This document shows positions 10,612-21,531 of a stretch of DNA of 64,000 nucleotides, in pieces; the first letter of the stretch is position 1; each line of letters starts with the position of its first letter. Source of the DNA: Lytechinus variegatus (Eukaryota > Echinodermata > Echinoidea > Temnopleuroida > Toxopneustidae); contig NC_054751.1 of assembly GCF_018143015.1 (NCBI RefSeq), positions 25,340,783 through 25,404,782 on the forward strand, written 5' to 3'. Made by a program: the position numbers and the translations under genes. A model generated the notes under the pieces. It was not told where the DNA came from. It did not search any database and saw only the letters and a program-made list of their open reading frames with translations.

Positions 10612-10800
10612 ACCGAATATTTCATTTTTCGGATTAACGAACCTTCGGAACAACGAACCTTATTTCGTTTTCGGATTAACGAACCTTCGGAACAACGAAC
10701 CTTATTTCGTTTTCGGATTAACTAACCTTCTGAACAACGAACTTTATTTCGTTTTCGGATTATCGAACCTTCGGAATAACGAACATTTGGAATAACGCCA
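10612..10800 (-). repeat. 42-bp minisatellite (right, inverted array)
   Basis: Four units of 42 bp, the first two almost identical: 'ttcggattaacgaaccttcg' plus 'gaacaacgaaccttatttcgtt'. Because 42 is a multiple of three, the array stays open in two frames (a repeated RINEPSEQRTLF-type peptide), which should not be taken for a gene. It is the reverse complement of the unit at 3925-4190. Confidence 0.9.
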
Positions 10801-10839
10801 CAAATGTTGGGATTAAGTTAAATCTTTACGTTAATATAA

Positions 10840-11165
10840 ATCAGATTTGCCTTTCGTTTGGAAAATAACATTATGTGTTCTTTGCGTTTCTTTGTAGCTA
10901 ACTGCATCCATTCTTCATAAATTTTCATCTCATTTTGTAGTTCTTTTTTCATATACTCAACATTATTCCCAGATAAGGAAATACTAGAATAATCTGCAAA
11001 TTGAATTACTGATGTGTTAGAACTTAGATTTTGAAGGTCATTGATATAGATAAGAAATTGAACAGGCCCAAGTATAAATCCTTGAGGAATACCGATAGAT
11101 GAATTTATGTTTGCAATGGTAACATATTGTTTGTGGTTGCATTGGAATCATTTTTTAAGTTCTTA
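10840..11165 (-). pseudogene. Decayed LINE reverse-transcriptase fragment
   Basis: The minus strand reads SSIGIPQGFILGPVQFLIYINDL and then VIQFADYSSISLSG. These are RT motifs B and C (GIPQGSxLGP and FADD), with the second catalytic Asp changed to Tyr. It belongs to a different, older LINE than the one at 4509-8880. The fragment is cut off on its downstream-coordinate side by the MITE at 11223. Confidence 0.75.
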
Positions 11166-11222
11166 AACCTATTATTATAGTAGGCCCCTACGTCCGTTTT
11201 GCACTTCGAATTTCATTGTTAA

Positions 11223-11822
11223 AGGTCAAGTTCACCTCAGAAAAATATTGATTTGAAGCAATAGAGAAAAATCAGACAAGCACAATGCTGAAAATTTCAT
11301 CAAAATCGGATGTAAATTAAGAAAGTTATGACATTTCAAAGTTTCGCTTATTTTCAACAAAACAGTTAATATATGAACGAGCCAGTAACATCTAAATGAG
11401 AAAGTCGATTATGTCACTCACTCACTATTTCTTTTGTTTTTTATTGTTTGAATTATACAATATTTCTATTTTTACAAATTTGACGATTAGGACCTCCTTG
11501 CCTGAAGCACAAAATGTTAAAATAATGGAATTCCATGGGTTCAGGGAGGAATGAAACTTCATTTCACATGACAATGACGAGAAAATAAAAATATTTCATA
11601 TTTGATATAATAAAATACAAAAGAAATAGTGAGTGAGTGATGTCATCAACTCTCTCCTTTGGATTTAACTGGCTCGCTCATATAAATATTTTGTTGAAAA
11701 TAAGCTAAACTTTAAAATGCCATAACTTTATTATTTTACATCCGATTTTGATTTTCAGTGTTATGCTTGTTGAACTTTTCTCTTTTTATTCAAATCAAGT
11801 TTTGTTGGGGTGGACTTGTCCT
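11223..11822. mobile_element. Complete TTAA hairpin MITE (family 1), 600 bp
   Basis: Flanked by TTAA at 11219-11222 and 11823-11826. The two arms are near complements over about 230 bp each: left 'aaaatcggatgtaaattaag', right its complement, and 'tcactcactcactatttctt' mirrored by 'aagaaatagtgagtgagtga'. About 100 bp of unpaired centre separates them. It is non-coding. Related pieces occur at 1-250, 42960-43158 and 57525-58077. Confidence 0.9.
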
Positions 11823-12039
11823 TTAACACTATTCCTAGATGAGTTAAATTTCTTTGATTAAAGTTTTTTACGTAATTTTATATATAAAATATATTTCATC
11901 TTACACATACCCTCCAATGATTTTGTGAACCTGGTATATTTCTTTTGCAAGGATTTTTTTTTTAGTAATTAAAGGAAAACACCCATCATATACATACAAA
12001 GATAATTGAATCTGCTTGTTTCCTGCAATTTAGCACAAA

Positions 12040-12210
12040 ATAGATTTAGGTTCGGAATGTCATAATTTCGATATTTATGTTGAGGGGAGTTCACAGAATT
12101 AGTTTTAACACGTTTATCAAGAATGGTAAAAGGGGGAAGATTTTCGCTAATATCGACTGTGAGAATGCCTGATTCAATAATTCTTTCAGGAACATTACAG
12201 ATAATTATTT
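12040..12210 (-). pseudogene. LINE endonuclease C-terminal fragment
   Basis: The minus strand from about 12170 reads ESGILTVDISENLPPFTIL, the degraded counterpart of the GI-TTDISDHFLIF motif seen in the intact endonuclease at 6821-7999. It then runs into K-R-containing sequence. It is probably the other side of the LINE remnant at 10840-11165, split by the MITE at 11223. Confidence 0.55.
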
Positions 12211-12655
12211 CTAATACAGTCGCATTTTCCCTTTGACTCCAAGAGCTTGTAGTTTACTAAGAAGTCGGTGATGGGGGACAGTGTCAAAGGCTTTCATAAA
12301 ATCCATGAACACTACATCTGTACTACCACCATCATCCAAAATGCGGGTCCACTCATCCAGGACTTCTAAAAACTGTGTAGTACAAGAACGCCCAGCAATA
12401 AAATCATGCTGATGAACAGAGAGCAGCTCATTCTCCTGGAGATGACGAATAAGTTGTGTCCTTACCAAGCTTTCAAGTAACTTACAAATAACACATGTTA
12501 GACTTACATGCCTGTAGTTGCTACCTTCTGATTTGCTACCCTTTTTGAATACCGGGGTCACATTAGCACTCGTCCAGTCTTCAGGCAAAACACCTTGTTC
12601 TACACTTTTCTGAAACAGAATGGAAATGGGTAAGCAAAGTACATCAGCTAATTGT
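12211..12655 (-). pseudogene. CR1-type LINE reverse-transcriptase fragment
   Basis: The open part (12588-12211) reads LPEDWTSANVTPVFKKGS, SNYRHVSLTCVICKLLE, GRSCTTQFLEVLDEWT and VFMDFMKAFDTVPHHRLL, the fingers and motif A of a CR1 RT. Upstream in the same frame to 12655 is QLADVLCLPISILFQKSVEQG. It breaks off at 12211 at 'KLQALGVKG', before the catalytic motif C, and abuts an unrelated LINE fragment. It is a dead remnant. Confidence 0.85.
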
Positions 12656-12712
12656 TATAGAAATCAAAATTTATAAAACAATGAATGGCGTATTGTAGTA
12701 GATTGATATTAA

Positions 12713-12990
12713 AGGTGTGTTGGCTCAGTTGGTAGAGCGTCCGTCTCACAACCGGGAGGTCGGGAGTTCGAACCCCAGCCGCGTCAGACCATGGACCTAT
12801 TTTATGCCCGGCTGGACAGCATTACTCAGACCTTCCTCCGTCTAAGATACTTCTACTGGTTTCCAAAAATATCTTGGTAGGAGGAAGGTCGGAGTAACTC
12901 TGTCAAGACAGGCACTACCACGACCTTTCCTTCGACCAAAAAAAAGCCAAAGTCTGGGTCGTGATGAAATGAATATCTTTGGAATTTTAC
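12713..12990 (+). mobile_element. tRNA-derived SINE (family B)
   Basis: The head reads like a tRNA: A box 'tggctcagttggtagagcg', an anticodon-loop-like 'ctcacaa' (CAC, Val-like) and B box 'ggagttcgaacccc'. A non-tRNA body follows (pyrimidine-rich 'cagaccttcctccg' and its near inverse 'ggaggaaggtcggag'), and an A-rich run near 12940. The body and lack of a paired acceptor stem mark it as a SINE, not a functional tRNA gene. Confidence 0.8.
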
Positions 12991-13041
12991 TTCATTCATT
13001 ACAGAGTTTTACTCCGACTAGGGTCCCACGTCTGAACGATG

Positions 13042-13384
13042 CTATTATGGCGGGCTGTTCATGACATAAGCCATCATTGTACGAATTTTACTCGAGAGAG
13101 TGAGTGATTGAACAGTTTTATCCAATCAGAGAGCTAGAATCGCTGTTGAGACCCCCCCCCCTCTCGCTGAAGTGCATGTACATCCACTCGAGTAATTGTT
13201 TACCAACTTAAGCGGGAGGGGGGGTCTCGACAACGATTCTATAGCTCTGATTGGAAAAAGCTATTCAATCACTCACCCTCCCGAGTGAGTGAGTGAGTGA
13301 GTGATGGTAAAATACGAACAAATCATTCGTTCACTCGAGTGAGTGCATGAATGACGGCTTATGGCATGAACGGCCCATCATAGG
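13042..13384. mobile_element. Fold-back MITE, about 340 bp
   Basis: The ends pair: 'ggcgggctgttcatgacata' at the left, and at the right the complement of 'atgatgggccgttcatgcca'. Inner arms also pair ('gagagtgagtgattgaacag' with 'ctattcaatcactcaccctc', and 'ccaatcagagagctagaatc' with 'gattctatagctctgattgg'). A C7/G7 pair sits near the centre. It is non-coding. Confidence 0.8.
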
Positions 13385-15014
13385 GTATTACCTCATGCAT
13401 TTCTAAGCATAGTCATTTTCTTTTATTGTTCATTACGGAAGCAGTCCCATGTCCCTCCCTGTATCTGATTCCACTTCTAGAAAAGTATTTTTTTCGCCTT
13501 CTTTTTTTCTTTCTGTATTATTTTACCTTTCTACCCCGCTAATCATTCCCCTCATCCCCTTGCATACCTACACCCCTGGGAGGAATCCCGGTATCATCTT
13601 ACCCAAGGGGGTAAGGAGGGGGATAAATTGCACCTCTAGGTTGCACCTCATTCCATAATCATGATAATGAGTGAATTTGATACAGCTCGACTGATTATGC
13701 TCAGGTGGACTGAAACCTAAGAATATTCCACACAAAAAATGTTTATGCCTAGAGAGATATATTTGGGTGAGTCAAGGTATTGCATCAGTAAAATGAGTGC
13801 AGTTGTTCAGTCATTAACATACACACGATGAAAAGAGTGCAATTTTGCACCAATAAATTGCAACATAAAGAGCTCATTTAGGGTGCAGTTTTGCACCCTT
13901 AAAGGTGTTTTCGTTGCCGATTTAAGGGTGCAGGTAAAGGGTGCGCCATTGTATCCTCCAGGGTAAATAAAACTTTGCAGGTTTAGTGATGCAAACCAAA
14001 AAACGACAACAAAGGTTTGGCTTGGTTCCTTTTTATTTAAGGTGAAAACTGTAATATTTGTCATTCTTGTCTAAATCAAAGAGCATTTAAGATTCTTAGC
14101 CCAGGCTGTTTGAATGAAATAAATGGTAAAAACGATGTTATATCACGAAAACAAAGCTGGTTAAGGTTTATGTCAAGGATCCCACCTTATCAGCCTTCGG
14201 AGCTACCGAAAAAAATGATTTTGAAATATGATCGAAAAAGTCACGTCTTAGTCGTTAATAGTGTAAGAAAGAGTACTGTATATAAGAGTTAATCACCAAG
14301 GCATCGCTCTTATAAGAAAACAATAAATGAACTGGTTGTCTCTAAATTCGAATTCAAAATCAACCATGTAAAAAAAATCACAATTTATATGTATGTATTT
14401 TTTTTTACAAAAAGTGCTTATTAGTATTCATTCTGGTGAAAAAGTTTTTTTGCTTTTTTTTGGCAGATTGTTTCATTCATCAACTCTGTAAAATAAAGAT
14501 TGGCGACCAATCATTTAATATCATTGACGGATTTTTCGTTTTCAAAATTCTGACTAGAAACCAATCGGTATTATGTTTTCACATTTGCTATTCATCGCAA
14601 AGCCTTCAATTACATGGCACTGGCCAGTAAAGGAACAAGGAAACAAAACCTGACAGGAAGAGCAATAAAATGTATGAAATTTTTAACCTGAATCACCATA
14701 GATACCGATCAATTTTAGCGCACTTATCATTGCTTTTATATGATTCAGAACTCGGCGATCGATATCGATTTCACGAGTGAGACGTAATTATGAATATGGA
14801 GATCGACGTGAAAACTTAAAAATCTTGTTAAAGAGAAAAGTGATGGCAGCTTCCCGCATATAAAATAAATATTAATGAAGAATCCGTGCAACCAATATTT
14901 TGATATCAATCAAAATTTTGACATTCTGTCAGCAAAAAATAATAATTTCACACAATATTCTTTGTCGAGTATTAACTGTGATTATTGACCGAGTTAATGA
15001 CACTCATTACGGGG
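13385..15014. other. No gene recognised
   Basis: Short ORFs only, none with family motifs. A 160-bp patch at 13825-13985 repeats 'gtgca(g/a)ttttgcacc' in both orientations and may be an old palindromic element. The rest is AT-rich with poly-T runs. Confidence 0.5.
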
Positions 15015-15411
15015 CAGTGTTTCCAAAATTAAAGGAAATTTCACGAATTCCGGGAAATCCGTATAATTTTAGGTAATTTTCGGGAAATGAAAAACTTCAA
15101 GTCAATTCCGGGATATCAGAAAATTACAATTAAACTACATTAAACGTAGCAACTGTCAATATTCATGTTACATTTTAAGAATTAAATTACTTGCTTGATA
15201 AATAGCTCAAAATTTCTGCTCGTGCTCCGCACTTACATCTTGCAATAAACAAATAGGTTAAATTTCTTGAGTTTGATCACTTGGACCAAGTTTAGGCTCG
15301 CTTTTTTTTTAAATAAAATATAAAATTTGAAAATTAAAGAAAATGTCCGTGAGTTTCAGGAAATTTGATATTCATTTTCGGGATGTTTTTTTTTTATCTG
15401 TGGAAACACTG
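15015..15411. mobile_element. hAT-like MITE with CAGTGTTTCC ends
   Basis: It begins cagtgtttccaaaattaaag and ends with the complement style 'ctgtggaaacactg'. The inner arms repeat 'gaattccgggaaat' and 'tttcaggaaattt'. A 'gctcgtgctccgca' patch resembles the internal motif of the larger hAT-like element at 34836. A clear 8-bp target duplication is not visible. Confidence 0.6.
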
Positions 15412-16495
15412 ATAAGAGGAATGTTTTCAGCTTCGACCATGAATATTAATCAGCGCAACAAGCTTCCGTTGGCTTTCCCCGATTTGTAGATTTACTGCTG
15501 ATAATGCACTTGACTGTAGCCTGGAGAAAAGTAAATGGTACGAGCACTCAACGTGCCCAAGATATAATTACTGAGAAGAAACTAATATACCTTGATGCTT
15601 TTCCGTCTAGACAGTCTGTCTGAAGAGATTAGACGGTTCAATACAAGACATGGGCCAGCGATAAAGAGAGTGAGTGTGTGGGGGTGTGTGTGTGAGAGAG
15701 AGGGGAAGATAGAGAGAGAGGGGAGGGGAGGGGGAGGAAGGGGCGCTTCGTTAGGTAATTAACAGCCCTATGTCAAATAGCAACTGAATCGATGCCTGAC
15801 TGGTAGTTTTCCTGAAGGAGTTAAAATCATACGGGCATATCTTGTTAATCAAAGTCGTTAGATTATCATCATCGGGTGTAGGTCGCATCGTCCCTCATTT
15901 CTTTGAGAGGTATTCTGTTTCAAATTTAGCCCAAAATGAGGGAACAAGAATATTTCAAAGTTTCTACTTCTCCATCTAATACAATATTCGAAATCCCTCC
16001 ACTGTGAGAGAAACCACCTCATTGACAGCTGTCTATTCTTTAGAAGTTACCAACCTCTTGGCTGGGATGCCCAATATGTTAATCGGGAATGAATACGTTC
16101 TTCCTGTGGCTTGTCGAAATACATTTATCCCCTGGGCACACATGTTGAAAAGGAGATAGTTATGTGATAGGCTGGCAGCTGTAAACCCAAGGCGGATAGG
16201 TCCATGTCTCCTGGCTGAAAACATCCCCTTGTAGTTCATCCGCCAGTCAAGTTTGAGACAACAATGTAATGATACGATTCACCAAAATGAACTGTTGGAG
16301 CACCAATCTATCTTTTGAGTAGAGACATAGCAAATATTGTTTTTCTTCTTTTCATTCCATTTTCGTGTCTTTTCCAGTGTATTTTTTTAATTTTTGATAA
16401 GTTGGGCATCACTGAATGTGATATACTTTATTGACACAAGAAATTAAGAACCCTTAATGAAAATGTTACTTGCATCATCTTTGCTGACATAATAC
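15412..16495. other. No gene recognised; GT/GA-rich tract
   Basis: 15665-15745 is a purine-rich and GT-rich simple repeat (gtgtgtg..., gagagag..., ggggagggg...). Elsewhere I see only short ORFs without protein-family motifs. Confidence 0.5.
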
Positions 16496-16753
16496 CAGGG
16501 CCGTCGCCGGGGGGGGGGTGCGGAGGGTGCGAACGCACCCCCCTTCAGAACCAAAAAAAATAATAATAATAAAAAAGAAAAGAAAAAAAAACAACCAGAG
16601 GGGGGGGTGTAGGGATACTTGAGAGCTCTTTTGAAAAAGATCTGGCCGGCGGGCTATATAACTGCATGAAATTGAGTTAATACGTTTTTTTTTTGTGTTT
16701 TTTTTTCATGAAAAGCACCCCCCCCCCCTAGAAAAAAGCTGGTGACGGCCCTG
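16496..16753. mobile_element. hAT-like MITE with CAGGGCCGTCGCC ends
   Basis: Ends: cagggccgtcgccgg on the left and ctggtgacggccctg on the right, with G- and C-runs inside each end and an A-rich centre. A 5-bp direct repeat aatac flanks it (16491-16495, 16754-16758). A full 8-bp duplication is not preserved. Confidence 0.7.
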
Positions 16754-16859
16754 AATACAGTTGCCAGGAAACGACGTCGACGAACTTGCAATTTTGCTTT
16801 TCTACAGTCGTATTTCGGGTATTATTTTACTTTATTGACTAAGATTTTCTTTTGTTTGG

Positions 16860-17070
16860 GTGTGGACTCGGGTGAGAGTGTATGGGTGTGTGTGTGAGAG
16901 AGAGTGTGTGGAGTGAGGGTGTGTCTGTGGGGGTGTGTGATCGGTGTGCGACTTCGGACATGCCGGTTGTGTTGATTATGTGGCGTGATGTGATATAATG
17001 TAATGTGAGTAGTTTTGCAAGTGTGAGTGAGCGTGTGAGTGAGTGAGTGTATGTGTGTGTGTATTTGAGT
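16860..17070 (+). repeat. GT-rich simple repeat region
   Basis: Imperfect (gt)n and (gagt)n runs, including 'gagtgtgtggagtgagggtg' and 'gtgagtgagtgagtgtatgt'. More GT-rich sequence lies at 17225-17290. It is non-coding. Confidence 0.7.
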
Positions 17071-17094
17071 TTTGTCAGACGTGTATCAATCAGA

Positions 17095-17222
17095 TATGAT
17101 TATTTACGTCTGGGACCGACCTTTAACGTCACCATCCGAAAGACGTGACCAGGGCTCGAACCTCTGCATCAATTTGTAACTTCCCCACAGCTTGGATTAC
17201 AGGCGCACGCCACAACGCCCAG
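17095..17222 (-). repeat. SINE-like piece resembling the 7SL RNA Alu domain
   Basis: The minus strand reads ctgggcgttgtggcgtgcgc, then ctgtaatccaagct, and about 35 bases later gaggttcgagccctgg. The first two parts resemble the 5' end of 7SL RNA (gtggcgcgtgcctgtagtcccagct), and the third looks like its 'ttgagcccagg' segment as well as a pol III B box. The remainder differs. It could equally be a tRNA-derived SINE with chance similarity. Confidence 0.4.
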
Positions 17223-17321
17223 TTGAGTGAATGAGTGAGGTGAGAGTTTGTGTGGGGGCGCGGGTGTGCGTGTGTGAAGGAGAGAGACAGAAAGAGCGGG
17301 GAATATAAAGAGCGGGATTTA

Positions 17322-17562
17322 AAATGTTAGAATGTCAATGGTTCCTGTGCTACAAATATTTTAATGACTTAAATTTTGCTTGCCCTCTGTGTTGTAATGT
17401 GTGTGATTTATATAATATTTTTACCTGTTTTACCTTGTATGTTTTTATCACTTGTATACACATAATTTGTTTTTATGCTATTAGGGCCCCTTTTGATACC
17501 AGCTTTTGCTGAAAAGCACCCTATTGAAATATTGTTTAATAAATAAATAAATAAATTATGAG
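17322..17562 (+). mobile_element. 3' end of a LINE with AAAT-repeat tail
   Basis: AT-rich sequence ends with 'gaaaagcaccctattgaaat', 'attgtttaataaataaataa' and a simple AAAT repeat, the form of a CR1/Jockey-type LINE 3' UTR. No RT motifs remain upstream, so the copy is severely 5' truncated. Confidence 0.5.
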
Positions 17563-18269
17563 GGGATGTATATTTGAAGATTTTTGCGATAGAACGCAAC
17601 AAGGAACTGTCCCTTATTTTACGTTGGGTGGTAGTCTGTCCGAATTGTGAGTGTGTGGATGTGTGAATTTAGTTCTGAACGCATATAGATATGTGCTTGA
17701 AGATTATGATATTGATTCGTGTATAGTAAATGAGAATTTTCTATATTCTGTTAGATTATTGCGCTATTGGCAAGGATAAAATCATTTGTTGCTGGTGACC
17801 GATCCTCGAAGATCAATTAAACGACATAGGCAGAGGTCTGATCATCACAGACCAAACTGTCGTTTCGCCATTGTTGCTGTAGAAGAAGAAGCAATCTCAA
17901 ACACAAACATATCACTTACCCGATATTACAGGGTATGCAACCTTTTCTCGCCTAACATTCAACTTGTCTTTAGTGAGGCGCGCGCATCTCCCTGTCAGCC
18001 TCGGTGTGTATTATATTGGCTTGATGGCCTGAGGGCCGATGGCCTCTCGCAAAGGACCTGTGGGGCGGGTGTCCGGTTACTAAATGGCTGGAACCGATCC
18101 GGGGTGAACACCCTCTATCGGCACTACTGGGTCAATATTTTATTCTATTCGCATCAGGACAGGGTGAATGCCTGAAACTGTACACAGAACGTGACAAGAT
18201 GTGTACTCGGAGTTTAGGGGATCCCACCATCACAAGGTGTATAATGTCGAGTCAAGCTGACAATGTGCG
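17563..18269. other. No gene recognised
   Basis: The longest ORF (17786-18175, 129 codons) has no family motif, low hydrophobic content and no splice-site support. I do not call it. Confidence 0.5.
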
Positions 18270-18273
18270 TTAA

Positions 18274-18807
18274 AGGAGAATGAAACCTTTGGAACAAGAT
18301 AGCTTGTGTGAAAACAGAAAATCAAAGAAACAGATCAACGAAGGTTTGAAAGAAATCAGACAATGAGAAAGTTATGAGCATTTGAATATTACGATCACTA
18401 ATGCTATGGAGATCCTCACATTGGCAATGCGACAAAGATGTGTGATGTCACCTGTGAACAACGATCCATCTAGCAGTAGATCATGTGCTCTTTCTATAGG
18501 AGGGCATGTAATACAGATTTTTAAAGAATACATCATGGATAAAGAGTTTGTATCACTCTAAGAAAAAGCAAAAAGAGACATTTGGGGGGAATTTTATAGT
18601 CCATCAAAGGAAAAATTGATCACATGTGACATCACACATCCTTGTTGCGTTGCCAAAGAGAGGATCTCCTTGGCATTAGTGATTGCAATATTAAAATGCT
18701 CATAACTTTCTCATTATTTGTCCGATTTTTCTCAAACTTTCTTTGTTCTTATTATTGATTTTTCCGTTTCGACACAAGCATATCTGTTCCAAAGGTTTTA
18801 TTCCCCT
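18274..18807. mobile_element. Complete TTAA hairpin MITE (family 2)
   Basis: Flanked by TTAA at 18270-18273 and 18808-18811. The arms pair: 'aggagaatgaaacctttgga' against 'ccaaaggttttattcccct', and 'gatcctcacattggcaatgc' against 'gcgttgccaaagagaggatc'. 'gatgtgtgatgtcac' pairs with 'gtgacatcacacatc'. It is non-coding, with a second copy in HPDL intron 3 (40689-41278). Confidence 0.9.
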
Positions 18808-19134
18808 TTAAGTTAGGTACATGAAAGGATCATTCGTATAGTAAGATGAATTGTCTAATCAAACTGACTTTTATAAAAGGATGATATAGTCATATCTGCA
18901 AAATCAATTCCAAGCTTTAGACCCAGTTGCCTATACTTCTGTCTTTGTCTAAAATATTGCCATCTAAAGGTGTCCGACGGCAACGATTCAAATCCATGCT
19001 ACATTCATATCCCAACGAAACCGACTGCAAACGGAGCAATAATCATTCGAAATAACGTAATGTGTATTTTCTTTTTCGATTTCTGGTTGGTCTGGTTGAT
19101 TTGACTGTATACCATAACTTTGAATACGACTTAA

Positions 19135-19639
19135 AGGGGAAGTCCCCCCTGATAAAAACTTTGTTGTAAAAAAAGCAGAAAAAATAGTAAAAATTATGGG
19201 TGAAGGTTTGAGAAAAATCCGTTAAAGAATAAGAAAGTTATTAGAGTTCAAAGTTTTGGATTTGTGACGTCATAAACGAGCAGCTGCCCCATGTGTTATG
19301 TAATATAAAATGCATGAATTTCAAATTTTTTATGGTTCCTGATGACTTGATTATGCTTTCTATTCATGATCGGGTGTGAAATGATCATTTGTCTATTGAT
19401 AAACAAAAGGTACAGTGAAAACCATTTTGAATTTTCTGAGAAAATGAAATTTCATTGATTTTTTTACCATTCGCTATGTGATGTAGGAATGCTGCTCGTA
19501 TATGACGTCACAAATCAAATAATTGAAATTCTAATTACTTTTTAATTATTTGATGAATTTTTCTCAAACCTTCGTCAATATTTTTTATTATTTTTTCTGC
19601 TATTTTTACAATAAACTTTTTGTGAGGGTGAACTTCCCT
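19135..19639. mobile_element. Complete TTAA hairpin MITE (family 3), 505 bp
   Basis: Flanked by TTAA at 19131-19134 and 19640-19643. The arms pair over roughly 180 bp each: 'aggggaagtcccccctgat' and 'gtgagggtgaacttccct'. Each arm carries a perfect palindromic TGACGTCA (19265-19272 and 19503-19510). Other copies are at 36947-37673 (interrupted by a SINE) and 23055-23201 (right arm only). Confidence 0.9.
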
Positions 19640-20099
19640 TTAAGCGATGACGACCTCTGTATTACGTTTTTTTTTTAGGTTATGTTTTGGAAACAACTTG
19701 AAGTACGAAGTTAAAATAGTACAAATGTAGAAAGCATACGGGTTTCAGACGGTAGCCTATACATAATATGCCTATATTTCCCCCTCTACATAGCGTGTAA
19801 GCCTCTGAAGGGCAATACAGTTTCAGGCGTTCACCCTAACATTAGACGGTGCCTAAAAGATTGAGTCTCTTACGTTTCCTTTAACGGTATAGTGTGTGAC
19901 AGAGCCTTCGATTTCCATTAAGTGATGTGCAGTTATTACATATAAAGGTGTGTGTGGTGTCTATTAATACGGGGAGGACTTATTCAAGCGTAGATTGCGT
20001 ATAGTGCATTAAAAAGCCGGTGATGCAGATTCCTCTCCAGGGCGCGGCCCCGGGGGCGCGGCGCCACGGATAGGATAGCACGTCAAGTGTCCGGAGAGG

Positions 20100-20925
20100 G
20101 GGGGGCACACAAGGGGGCACTGCCATTGACGAGTGGATACCATGCGTGACCAAAGAAACATGTAACGAAAATAGGGTATATATTTCGCTAGGAAAACTAC
20201 GCGTTTACGGTCTAAATTTGGAGGGTATAAAAAGACTATAAAATAATAAAGGATGTACTTATTACCTCAACACTACGTGTTTCGGGTCCGATTTGAGCGA
20301 GGTGCGTGGGTACTAGACCCAATAAAAGTAAAGGTAAAGCCGACGTCCGTGACATAATAATTATGATATCGTTGTACTTGTTTAAGGGGTCAATTCAGAG
20401 AATAGTTGTCAAGGGTATACCGTTTTGTTTCCAATCCTTGTTTGGAACAGGGGGTGGCACTTCCATTGATGAGTGGATACCATGCGTGACCAAAAAAAAC
20501 ACCTAAAAAGGATCTCTTTTTTCAAGACAGGGCACGTTACATACGTGACGTAAACATGGTAAGATAATGAAACAAGGGTAAACATTTCGCTAGGAAAACT
20601 ACGTGTTTGCGGTCCAATTTGCGAGAGTATAAAAAAAGACTTAAAGGCATGGTCACACCGCTCGCTACCGTTCACCATTTTCGATTTCGATTGCTTTTTT
20701 TATATTTTCGATTTTTGTTTTCGATTTTATTCCCCAATTTTGAAAGCGAAATTCGACCCTCTTTCCCAACCGCTCCACGACCGCTCCAACAACGCTAGGG
20801 CGGTGTGACCATGCCTTAAGGGATGCATTTTCAGAACATGGAAAATACTTGTTTAGGGTGCTTTTCGAAGCCCCATGGTCACGCATGGTATCCACTCATC
20901 AATGGAAGTGTTCCCCGCCCCCCCC
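20100..20925. mobile_element. Elements with 'gtggataccatgcgtgacc' ends (family 5), tandem or nested
   Basis: The terminal motif 'gagtggataccatgcgtgac' appears at 20130, at 20472, and inverted at 20875-20905 ('gtcacgcatggtatccactc'). Each is next to G- or C-runs. Internal 'cgctaggaaaactacg' repeats at 20187 and 20590. The simplest reading is one truncated copy (20100-20445) beside a full-length copy (about 20448-20925) that itself took an insertion at 20641. A longer relative lies at 60261-62231. Confidence 0.7.
20645..20815. mobile_element. Small hairpin MITE nested in family 5 element
   Basis: Terminal inverted repeats 'ggcatggtcacaccg' and 'cggtgtgaccatgcc' lie beside TTAA-type sequence on both sides. 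The middle pairs imperfectly (tttcgattt repeats). It interrupts the family 5 copy, so it is the younger of the two. Confidence 0.8.
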
Positions 20926-21531
20926 CCCCCTCCGATTGGGGGTGAGTGCTTGCGCCATTTTTGGCCATAGACCCGATAGTCGTTCTTCATTGCGCCTCGT
21001 GCACCGGAATGCGTATCCTCAGTCACTCCCTTTCGTTCAAATTCCACTGCCTCTCAAGTGGAAATTAATCATATCTATGCTCCCTCCCCTATGACATAAC
21101 TAAAAGAACATCTGCTAAATTGCATTCAAGTACACCAAGGCGATCACACCGGTTCATGTATAGATAATGCTGCTCAAACGCCATCCGAAGCCAAAGGCGC
21201 GCCGCTGCCTAACGAACTTATATGAACAAATTACAACACCTGAGATCTTAACTATTATTAGTTTCATCATAAAGTGTGATTTGATTTTATCTTGCTAGAT
21301 AAGAAGTGGGGCGTCGGGAGGGGATATCGGCGGAATGCTGTATTTGTGAACGTGAAGCTATTCATGGTTAAGATAATTATAATGAGATAGTACTTTAGAG
21401 GATATATCTTATTACGGCCCTGAATAATTAAAACGAAATCGGGCTCCAGTGGCTCAGATTCTGCAGTATACGGATCGCTGAAAGTCAGCCCTACAGTCCG
21501 CTATGCAGTCTACCATTGTCTGCATTTCAGG

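Noticed and set aside
10534-10795. Protein with RINEPSEQRTLF repeats
   Set aside because: The repeats are the translation of a 42-bp minisatellite, readable only because the unit length is divisible by three.
12713-12790. A tRNA gene
   Set aside because: The pol III boxes are present, but acceptor-stem pairing is poor and a SINE body follows directly.
17786-18175. 129-codon ORF as a gene
   Set aside because: No family motif, no splice support and no clear compositional signal; about the length expected by chance in a window this size.
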